From the NCBI GenBank assembly GCA_964020085.1, contig OZ026604.1, positions 13,114,542-13,178,541 of the forward strand: a DNA stretch of 64,000 nucleotides, in the 5' to 3' direction. How positions within the stretch are numbered: position 1 is the stretch's first letter; each line of letters starts with the position of its first letter. The translations under genes and the position numbers were made by a program. The stretch comes from Micromussa lordhowensis (lineage: Eukaryota > Cnidaria > Anthozoa > Scleractinia > Lobophylliidae). Positions 32,766 through 44,700 of the stretch are shown piece after piece. The notes under the pieces were generated by a model, which was not told the origin of the DNA, did no database searches, and saw only the letters and a program-made list of their open reading frames with translations.

Positions 32766-35700
32766 CTGCAATTGAAACAAGATAGTGTTTGTAAGACTCG
32801 TAGCTGTGCCTACATACAACGATACAGCAAGTGACTGCTTGTAGCCTCATCTTCAATGTTTGAACCAAAATGTTATGTAAGCCATCTTCTATTGGAGTAG
32901 GGATAGGAATCATAACGCAGTGGTATGTGGGTTGAGTTTGTTGTAAGTTTTCGCCTTGTTCTGAGAATTTTTCTCCGGGTTCTCCGGTTTTCCTCCCTCC
33001 ACAAAAACCAACATCTCCAAATTCCAATTCGACCATGATAGAGGGCCCTAATGAAAACGAGGCTGATGTGGCTTCCTCTCTAAATGTTGCAATTTATTCA
33101 GGTCGTCCTCAGAGATCAAGTAAACTAAGATTACTGACATCAGTTAGATAACGATGAACAGGACAAGAGGTTTTGCAAGAAGGATTGTTAATCGCCTATC
33201 GTTTACGCCAACCCGTCCAGCCATTGCTCGTGTTCTTATTGTCACAGAATAAAAGGTTTAACAATGACTTACGTGGAATGTAAGACAGCATGACCACGAT
33301 TAGGAAGAGATGAAAATCGAATGCAAAATTGAAGGAGTTCGGCATCGAGACGCTGTACAGACCAGACTTGGCCACATGTTGCAGCGACGAATATATTGAT
33401 ACCAATTCACCCTGAAATACAAACATTGAAGGAAAAAAATACAACAGAACATCATTAAATGGAAAGAATAAAACAAATTAGTAAAATAAACAACAGACAT
33501 TCAAACTGCTACTGATTTTGGTTGATGTGATTGAAACGTTCCAAGGTTTGAATTCCCGAACAACATGAAGTTTAAAGAAATGCTTTATAACTATTTGACA
33601 GTGTTCTATCTGTATTTACACTCTTATAAGGTCCACATCTTGTTTAATGAGAAAAAAGGTTTTTCGTTGAAGTAAATTTCTTCAAACAAAGTGCTGTATC
33701 TCAAAAAACAAATGCTTTTATCATACATACTAAACTTGGTTCTAAAGAACTTACTAGCATTCTATTGAACGAATGCTGTTCTCTGATTGGATACGCTACT
33801 ATCTATTCTGTTGTAGATAGTGAGTAGCGTACAGCAGCAGTGTGCATGTATTAACAAAATGACGGCCGCTTCTTTGTGTTTCTTGTCTGCGAAGAGGATG
33901 TGGACAACGTTTTAAGCGACCGGTAGATTTATACTAAAATAATTCGATTATCCGCTCTCAATTTCTACGCGTGATAGCTAACTTGGGCTGTGCCCTTGTC
34001 AACTATCAAACGATAGAAATTCCGAGAAAGTAATCTAATCATATAAAATTAAAGTGCTTTTGCTCTCTTTGTCATGTTTGATTGTCAGAACATGGCCAGA
34101 GCAAAGAACAGAACAGAAGTGGGATAAAAACACGTCTAAGAAATGATGTGATGACGTCATTCCACAGGAATCGATGCAGTGTCTCCACTGCTTGGTATTT
34201 CAGTATAAAACTTTAAATTCACGAAACAGCCAATCACAGATGCTAAAGATCTCAGAAGAGAAACATCATCAGCAAGGAAATTCTCATTCACTTATGACTT
34301 ACAAGAGTTACATCACGGTTTGCACATCTTGAAAAGTTTAGCCCAAATTTTTCATGTTTGTCGTTTGTAACCTGTATCAATCTTCTCCATCCTTAAACAT
34401 ACGTGTTTCTTAATGGTTTATTACTAACTCTTTGGGGGTTTAACGGTTAACACTTTCTTTTATTAAACAAGTACTGGATGAGGTTGAGCATGATATTTAA
34501 TAATTATTCCATGAGCGCGCGTCGGATATGAGATGGTGAATAGCCAACGAGGCGCGTAGGGCCGAGTTGGCTATAACCAATCTCATATCCAACAAGCGCG
34601 AATGGAATAATTGTTTTATTAAAATCTCAACCTTCGGTTTTGCTAAATTTTATTATAGTCTAAGAAACGACCGGAAAGTGATGTGACTTGAGGGCGCCTA
34701 AACGAAATGCTGAAAATTTTATGCTGAGCGACATTTGTCGCATTCATTTCCATATAAGGTCAAACGCAGGTATAATGGCTGGTTAATTTGGTTTATTAAC
34801 TGGGTTGATAATGTGAATTGTCCGTAAAGAGATTCGGAAGCTGACGTTTCGAGCGTTAACGCTCGACACGTCAGCTTCCGAATCTCTTTACGGTGGACAA
34901 TTCACATTATCAACCCAGTTGATAAAACCAAATTATCTTGTAATACTCCCACCGACGCAGCACCATAGTTTCTTTAGAAACTTGCCCCCTTTATAATGGC
35001 TGGTAACCGAGATCTAGTGAACCAATCAGAAAGCCAGAATTGCATTATCCGAGGTTGAGAATTTAATAACATGAATTATCAAAACCGAGGTCTGTGTTAT
35101 CTGCCAAAGCCAAAGGCTGAGGCAGATAACACAGACACAAGGTTTTGATAATTCCTGATATCATGCGAAAACCGAATTCAATAATTGTGTTATTATACAT
35201 TTACACATATAATTCATCCTCAGAAACAGAAGCGAAGCGTTCAGCCATTCTGTTTCTGAGGAGAACACTCCAAGGGGCTTAGTAACCAGGCACACATTGA
35301 ACTTGACATGATCTGCAGCAGATATTGCATTTATCATGTCAAGTTCACAAGCTATTGTGAATTGATTGAATGCTCTCGACCAATCAGATTTTTCATAGTG
35401 AGTCTGATGTATAATAATATGTCTTAGTATAGGCGAACTATGTACAGGTACTTATAAATTCTGGGACCGAGTTCCTTTAAACAAAAGGTTTAATTTCACT
35501 TACCGTTACACCAATGGGGTATAAGATGAAAAAGAAAGTGTATCTGTGGAATAAACACCACATACACGTTAGCTTTATCAAGTGGATAGTTTGTTCTTGG
35601 CAAGCAGGTAGTGTGACACATGTGATACAGTCTGTGGGTCTTGTGTATCTCCTAACTGCAAAGATAGACTCGGTTATAACTTCTACAATTAACAAACAGA

Positions 35701-38700
35701 AAACATTTCCGTACTTCCATTTAGTTGTAGAAACAAGAGTGGAAGTCTGTGAGAAGAAGAAATGCTGTGGGAATATGAGTAGCAGGCAAGTGCTCTCACA
35801 GCTTTGTCAAGTTCTCCCAAATTTTTGCAAGAGTTTCTGTAAATCGATTGGAACAGGGAGAAAATGTCCTATGTCTTTTAGAAAAAAATCAGATTTATTT
35901 TTTGATTATCAAAATGTATATTCTCTTTGCCCATTTCATCATCCCATCATCACAGCTCGGCAAACTGGTCAAAATGCCCCAAGATGAAACAACCCAAACA
36001 AGCAGTCCGAGAATATTATTTTAAAAAAAACTTTCCAGAAGGAAAAAACTGTCTACGGGTATATTCCCCACTCTAAAATGTACCGCACCTAAAGAGTATA
36101 TATCCAATTAATCTTATTCCATATAAAAATCCCAGATTTTTTTAGGGTGGCATTCTGTGTTGGGGGCATTTATAGCGCCATAGTTACCCGTGTATACATG
36201 TAGTTATTTAGGAAACACCTAGTAATAATGAAGAGTGCATGATAAATTTGTAAGCTCATAAAAACAGAACTAGCAAGAGCTACACATCAGTGGCCAAAAT
36301 ATGTCAGTGATATTCATATTCATGAACATCATGTCATGTTGGACATAGCACAAAGAGGTATATGTACCTCAAAGCTAGCTAGTTTGCTGACTGTCAGTCA
36401 ACTGAGGAGTTAAATTCAGGACTACCCTAAAATCTAGCCCCTGGGTCCCTTGAAGGTTTGAACCTAATCCAATGTTTGATTGGGTTCCACAGATGACAGT
36501 ATAATTATGCTGATTGCTCTAGACACTGGGTAACACTGCCTCCTGACTATTGTGTTACGTGTGGACACAATCAAAATTGGGTTAGAACTACTCCACAAGA
36601 TATTAAACATTCCTTAGAAAGATTACAAACACATAAGCTGGTGAGCTAGTTACCTGCACCACTGAATAATGTACGGCAGTCTGTCAAGCAGGGAAAATGC
36701 ATAGAAAGAGTAACGGATAACTTCTGTGATGGACCAGGCGAATACAAATGTGGCTACACCAGGACTGTCTTGAACCTAGTCAAAATTAAATAAAAAGAAA
36801 CATAGAAAATCATATTTAATGTCAAGACTTCATACCATACCACTGCCACTACAACAATGGTTTTTTTAACAGTGATGGATGTTTTCACCTGACTGTACGG
36901 CATGAAAAGGACATACTTTTACTCCTTCCCTCTGTGTTGCTGCACAATTTTGATCTGAGCCCCCACCCCATCCCACTGAAATTGCCACTTAATACCTTCA
37001 CACTTTCCTTTATACTTTTTTGCTTTTGAATTCCCCCCACCCACCCACCCCTTGGACTTTCTTAGGACCTCCCTTGGGTCAAGTATGTACATGGGTATTC
37101 CTGTAACTGCCTTGCCAACAGTTTAGAATGCTACACTGGATTGCACAGGATTTGTACTCACTTGAGGGACGCTATGTGCAATCGCCCAAGTCAAAAAGAG
37201 TCTTGAAGCTACTTGAAATGCTGTTAAAACAACTGAAGATGGCACTAGACCTGAAAAAGTTGGTTGGAATGAATTTTTATCATTAAATTAATTGCCACAC
37301 ACTTATAAATATGCACATTACTGTACTTACAACACTAATACTAGTTACTCTACTTGCAATACTACATCTACTTAATACACTTCTTTACAATACTAATGCC
37401 TACCTACATATTACCCTAAAGTTACATTACAGTCTATACGGTTCTAAAAACATAGTATAAGCACACTTGTAAACAGACTGCAAATTAAGGTACAAAACCC
37501 ATGCACAAATCCCACTGCTTATTGGATTTGACCATGTTACTATTTTTAAAACAAATAAACTTTTCTGTTTCATACCTAACTTTTGCCTTTATATTAAAAT
37601 TGTTTATGATAGGCGGAGTCAGATTTCTTCTGCAATCCCATACGGGTATATATATTTAGCAACTAGCAGCAAATAGTTCAGTAAAGGGTAGTTTGCGTAA
37701 ATTATCCCAATCATGCTATCTTGCAGAGCAAGGTGGACAAATTCTCTTGTCAGTAGGTAGAAAAAGTATTCAAAATCTCTCCAAAAGAGTTACACAAGGC
37801 TGTAATTTATAAAGAAAATTGTGAAGGGTTTCTGGTTCTGATTTACAGAAAGAACATTTATCCTCTGAGATGTAACCTATCTTAAATAACTTTGTATTAG
37901 TAAATGGTATTGAATTAAGGACTTTGTATGGTTCAAAGGACACCTTATGCGGTAGCCAAAAAACCTTTTTCAAATGTTCTTCTGATACAGCAAAAGTTTG
38001 TCTGAGATGTTGAGAATTGTTTGGAAGCTGGGCTTTTGTGCTTTTCATTAATGTGTAATAGTCCTTAGATTTCTCTTTTACACATCAAAGTCTTTGTCAC
38101 CAAAAGAGAAATTTCGGAAGGAGCGCTTTTCTTGGTTTTTAGGCGCCATTCTTTTTTGGTATCGTAACCGTTTCAGAATTCTGACCACCATGGAATAAAT
38201 CAAAGGCTCCCTGAGCAGCTCATGGATGAATAGCCCAATGCCAAGTTTACTTTTGTCCCTGTGGCAAAACGAGTCTTTGAGCGAAACTATTGGTATGAAA
38301 ATATATGTCACCTGCACGGTCATTCGCATGAAAATCAAGTGATTTTCATGGGAAACGTTTGGCACAAGCACTCGTTCTGCAAATAGAAACTCAGACGGTG
38401 GAAGTCAAAGTCTACATATGTGCCAAGCGGCCCATCAGGCCAGCACTGATAAAAAATAATCTAACAAAAAAACAATTTACCATCTTCTTGTGGTCTGTTT
38501 ACAATGTCCGATTAAAAGCTTTAGATATCGATCAAGAGGGTTGTACAGGGAAGTCTCTGGCACGGTTCGCGAACCTAAAATACAGAGGATCACGGTTCAC
38601 GGATAAAAAATTTCGTTTTCCCGAATTACGAAAATACGAAAGTAAGATACTCTTTTTAAGGACCTGTTCTTACATTAAAAACAGTGTTTGTAGGAAGCAA

Positions 38701-41700
38701 AATCGCGAATGGCTAAATCAAGGCTCCGCCGGAGCAATACGGTATTCAAAATTGCATGGCTAAGGCGGCACTCTCGATAGACCACTGTAACTATTCGGAA
38801 TCACATAGGGTTGTGTGGTAAAATCACGAATATCGGTTAATAATTCAGGTTCTTCACGGATTACGCAAAACCTTCAGGTCACGAATCAGGAAATTCACGT
38901 TTCGCGGAAAATAGAATGAGCTAATCCTGCATCACGACCCTTTATCAACACTGAAGCTCACATGAAGCCACCTGAAGTAATTTGGCATCAAACAATTAAG
39001 GCTTTAGCTGTAAGCTACTGGAATGTGTGCAAAACGTTTTCTTTGTATTAAAGAAAAAAATCAGCTAAAGAAAAATTTAAAAATCTTTTCGCTGCTCGCC
39101 ATCTCTACAAGTCTTCTACATGTACTTTCTAAAGTGTCACAGCTCTTCCTCGCAAAAATAAAAGAACCTCTCACATTCTCGCGAATACCATTCAATAGCC
39201 CTAGCAAATCTTATCCCTTTCATTAAAAGGTCAACTTTTAGCTTACATGTTTTACAATCGCATGATTTCATCTGTGACATATGATGACAAATTCACTTAA
39301 CAACTTGTTATCCCCCATAAAATTACATAACACAACAACACATACATTCGTCCCAAACATCTCTGTTTCATCAATTACCTTATTTCACAAAATACAAAAG
39401 AACTCCACTTCTTGCATATTACTCCTATGAAAAAGATCTAACAATTCTTATTGCTTTTTAGTGGAAATTGGCGCTAAATACAATAACATATTGTCTCGGG
39501 TTAAACGTGATGCGTTTATCTTGCCAAAAACACACCTACATGCCGTTCTCTGCACCGTGACATTAGAGCATAGCAGAAATACTCACGCTAAAAAGATAAC
39601 TCCAAACACGACATAATATTACCTTGGCGTGGTTACGAAAATAACTATATTGTCTTGTTTCAACAAACGCTCGGAGCTGCAACACTTGCGTTGCTTTTAA
39701 ATTATGGTATTTTTTGAATTACGGTATTTTTTAGAATACCAAATTTAATTCAACAGCAGAGGCTTAACTGCCGAAGGGGAGAACTGTTTAAGTATATCAA
39801 AACTGTACGATGAATAATTGCTTTGTATTTAATACATATCTGAAACTTTATGGAGGGAAATTAATTTAAATTGTTATGGGGTAGGTTGTTAGTTCGTGCA
39901 AAATACAACATTACAACCCTTCTATTCACCGGAATTTCTCCCGAGCTCCGTTAGCTTTGATAAAGACTTGATATTTTACACCCTCAAATTCATCAGTCTA
40001 CCCCTGTGCCCCTCAAGAAGTGAGTGAGGAACTAATATTCCCACATGTTTTAAAATGGATATCAAGAACTAGTTTTCTATATTCCAAGCGACACGTAGTA
40101 CAGATATTTACATGGCTACGTTAACAACAAAGGCTTATACATAGGTTATATTTCCGACTGTAATATGTAACCAAGTTTGCTTTGTCACACTATGAACTTT
40201 ACAACACTTTCCTAAAACAAGGCCAAGTGTATCCCTAACAAATATGCCCTGCCTTGCAGGCATAAACGAGGAAAGGGTAGCACGAGGGCCAAAAATGTAC
40301 AGAACTGAAAAGGCAAGAGACACTGACCTATAGCGAGAAACAAACTGTTGGTAAAAACTCCATTCATTCGTCTTGGCATTGTTTCATTTTACCAGGCATT
40401 TTTTCGGTCGTGACATCGTCGCCTTTTAGCACCGTAGATTTCGAAGCGAGCACCGCAGCTTTCAGGATTTCAAAGTCCATATTGCCGGAACCCTTAGCTT
40501 TTTAATTTCTAATTATATAGCACTCCGCGAAAGGTCTCTTCGTTGCTGCGATAAGCTAGGCTGCCGCACGTCTTCTTGTCTTTCCATGTCCATTTGTTAC
40601 AGCTACTGCTGCTTAGCTTGACAAATTTCAATTTTACAACTCCAAGAGTTGAACCAAAAACCATCTTCGTGCCGCGTTAGCCGCCATATGTATGAACTCC
40701 ATGTTGTCGGACAAAAAAATTCGTCTTTCTAGTACCCCGCTAAAACCTGCTGAACCTACACCACGAAGTGCCTAGGACAAGAACCATACTAAGCAGGGGA
40801 GGGTTGGGAGAAACAATTTAATGAATAAATTAATCAGAATCGAGCGAGTGAGCGAGTGAGCGAGTGAGCGAGTGAGCGAGTGAGCGAGTGAGCGAGTGAG
40901 CGAGTGAGCGAGTGAGCGAGTGAGCGAGTGAGCGAGTGAGCGAGCGAGCGAGCGAGCGAGCGAGTGAGTGAGTGAGTGAGTGAGTGAGTGAGTGAGTGAG
41001 TGAGTGAGTGAGTGAGTGATCGAGTGCCATCCGATTGCCCCCTAAGCTCATGGATGTTACGTAACATCCATGAGCAAAAAAGGGAAGGGACATGATCATC
41101 TTTAATATTGCAATTGCAAAAACAAAAGAGACCTCTGTAACGCTTCAGTGAAAATCATAGGTAGCTTTCTCAAGCACTGTCATTCTCTCTGGTTGGAATG
41201 AATGTTTTAAACCATTCAAAAAACATTACAGAAATAATGTGAATTGTACCACATTAATCTGATCTCCAACAAGCCACCGAAAATCTGGCCGTATCAAATA
41301 AGAGAATGACTGAATGAGCTTTAATTCAGGCCAGAATAAAGTGCCCATAATAATGAGGTGGCCACACGAATGGGGCGACCCTAAGGCAGTTCCAAAACAA
41401 GTCTGGAAAAAATGCTTTATCCAGGCCTTCAATTCAGTGATGTTAGTGGAACTGCTGAAATCATAAGACAGTGTGTACCATGTAAACCATGCACAAAATG
41501 ATACTTACCTACAGCACAGTGTAATACCTAGGAAACAAGCAGCAAATAATTATATTTACATGTAGTTACTGTCTTGTAATTAATGTTAGTAAAGCCAGTA
41601 TGAGTTTGATCAGCAAGCATGTAAGATACGCGCATGGGATGACAAACGTTACAGTTAATTTTGAAAACAACTTAGGCTTGGGTTGTGAAGATATGATTGA

Positions 41701-44700
41701 TCATCGCAGTTATGCACACAACTTAAGCAGTTGGAGTTAAAGCCTGAAAAAAAATTCAGGCCTTAACGGGATGGTAGAGCACTGGTATCACAGAGGTCAT
41801 GGGTTCGAATCCTGAACATTCAGGCCTGAATTTTTTTCAGGCTACAATAATTTCACAACTGCTTAAGTTGTGTGCAAAACTGCAAAGATCAATCATATCT
41901 TCATATCATTCTCTGCTGTTCAGATATATGATATTTTATATATTCATTTGTATTCTTCATCATCTAATAGTATGGGTATATTACGAACTCACATACTGAC
42001 CAGCTAACTGATGAATTAATAGCTCAGTTGGTAGAGCACTGCACCGGTATCACAGAGGTCATGGGTTCAAATCCCGTTCAGGCCTGAATTTTTTTCAGGC
42101 TCTAATTTCACAAGTGCTTAAGATGTGTGCATAACTGCAATGATCAATCATATCTTCATATCTTTATCCGCTGTTCAAATATATGATATTTCATATATTC
42201 ATTTGTCTTCTTCATCATCTACAGGTATATTACGAACTCACAATGTGACCAGCTCCCAGATGAATTGATAGCTCAGTTGGTAGAGCACTGCACCGGTATC
42301 ACTTTAATTTCACAACTGCTTAAGTTGTGTGCATAACTGCAGTGATCAATCATGTCTTCATCCCTTTCTCAGTAGTTCAAATAATTCACATGTATATGAT
42401 ATTTCATATCTTCAAATTTGTATTAGGCTTGGGTTGTTGACATGTTCATCATCAACAACAGTGCTACCATCACACTACCAAGTCAACATAACATGTCAAA
42501 CTGCTGACAAGCTCGGGTTCAAATCGTTTACCATTAAGAACATTTAACTGGAGTTAGCTTTTATCTAATCACCTCTAAAATGGCTGCAGACTGAAATATC
42601 TTGAGGGGTTTCTCTACAGAGTCATAAAGTCCTATGTTGGTCTTTTTCTTTACCAAGTGTTGCACTGAGAGGACAAGAATTACACTCCACCTACAAAATA
42701 AAAATAACGTAAATGTAGCCTAAGATTTACTAGAAAACAGTTTAAAATCTTTGTTAGTTTGGTAGTCAGTTAACTATTGACAAAATAATTTGTTATTTGC
42801 ACAGTGCTTGGAGGGTTGGTTAAATAAGTTCAGACTACAATTTGACTTCCTGTGATTGTCTGATACAACGGCTATAAAACTTGATTTAGACTGAGATTTT
42901 AAAAATTATGTACAAGGTATCCAAGGGAAATTGTGGTCTCTGGAAATAGATTTACAAACCCTCTTGCATGGTGGCTGTTGATTCAGTCTGGGGCCCAGTT
43001 CAAACATTGTGCTTCTACCATGCAGAACTTAATTCGGGAATTAAGTTCCGCAAAAGCACAGCAGAAGCATGGTGTCTGAATCAAACCTTTGAATTAAGTC
43101 AAGACAAGCAATTAAGTTCGACAATTAAGCTCTGTCGTGCTACACAACTCTTGTCCAGTAGCACTTCATATGTTGTGTTTCTACTGCATCAAACAAGGAG
43201 AATTGTTACAAGGCTTTAGCAAATCCTGATTTGGTACGACTCTGGCATAAGGCTTGAATCAGAGTTGTGTGACATGCTACAATGGAACCTAATTACAGCC
43301 ACCATGCTAGAGGGTTTGTACTTTCAGAGACCACACTTAACACCAGGTGTGGTCAATCAACAAAATTCAATGTTGGAAATCAATTGATTCAATCGATATC
43401 GATCAAAATCAATCGTTGATTGCTATCGATTGATATAGGCAATTGATAACAATCGATAACTCACAGAAAAATTTCTTTATCGATTAGATTAGCAAAAGTC
43501 GATAACAATCAATAATCTTAAATAGTGATTGTTAGTATAATTACTCAGGTGATTATAGAAATCCTCGCGCTCTCAGTGGCCGAGAATGTCGTCATATTCC
43601 GCTATAATCACCTCCGGCGACGTGATTCATATTATAGCGGGAGGACAAATTTGTCAAAATGGCCGCCTCGCGCTTTGTCAATGTGTCTGAAGAGGAAATT
43701 AATTGAAAGAAAGAAAATACCATTCTGAGGAACACCAAACATGAACACTTAAACATCGCAAACTACTGGACTTTTTGAAATGCAATGGAGTTTTCCCGAT
43801 AAACACAGGTCTTCTCGAAGATTCAAGGGATGCCATATTTAAGCTTAGTAGCATTACATGTATAAAAGAAGAAACATAAAACGAAATGAGTACTTCAAGC
43901 AGTTTTTGGATAACTATATTCTTTCTTTCAATTTTCGCTTTTTAATGATTTTATCGAGTTTATCTTACCTTGTTTTTACTGTCATGTCTACAATTACTGT
44001 AGATAGATAGATAGATAGTTTAATAAGCAATACATTGCAGCCCGAAGGCTGTAATCGCATATCTAGTAGTTGAGCAGTTCATGTTGATTTTGACATTTGA
44101 TGATTGTGATATTTTATTTATTTTTCATTTATTACAATTTATAGCACACTATAACAGAAGCCAAAGGATGTAATGCAAAAGAGTCAAAGACCCCATATTG
44201 TAGCACAACACCAATGGTACAAAAAAAAAGGATCCCAAAAAAAATAATACAAATTAATAGTTATAGTAATATCTCAGACAGAGCTAGCTATTCACTTAAC
44301 TGGAAATGTATATAACGATTCAGCGGTTTTGCTGTTAGGTACTGGCGGACTACTGCCAAATATATTATGTAAACCAAATTTTATTTCCATAAGAGAAGCC
44401 CAGATACACGCAGTTATGCTTCTAGTTTAATTTTCTGTTTGAGTACAATGTACATGTCCAGTCAAGTTGGCTTTGCATGATTAGCTCGTGACTATCTACT
44501 CCTATCTCAGCTATCTGATCTCCTTCGATTCAACAACTACAAATTTATCGTAATAGGCCTTATCACGGTTTCCGACGCCATTTTGACGGGTAGGCAAAGC
44601 GGTCAGAAATTACAGTGTTTGTATGGGAATCCGATGGCAAAGAACTTTTTCCAAAATCGAATTTTACGCAATTTGTGAATCGCAATGTTAAAATATCAGG

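Noticed and set aside
35514..35987. 157-codon plus-strand frame
   Set aside because: Antisense shadow over HACD exon 6 and its intron.
38359..38763. 134-codon plus-strand frame
   Set aside because: Lies in HACD intron 3 in repeat-like DNA with no motif.
40830..41099. Long SLTHSLTHS protein on the minus strand
   Set aside because: Direct translation of the GAGT/GAGC microsatellite.
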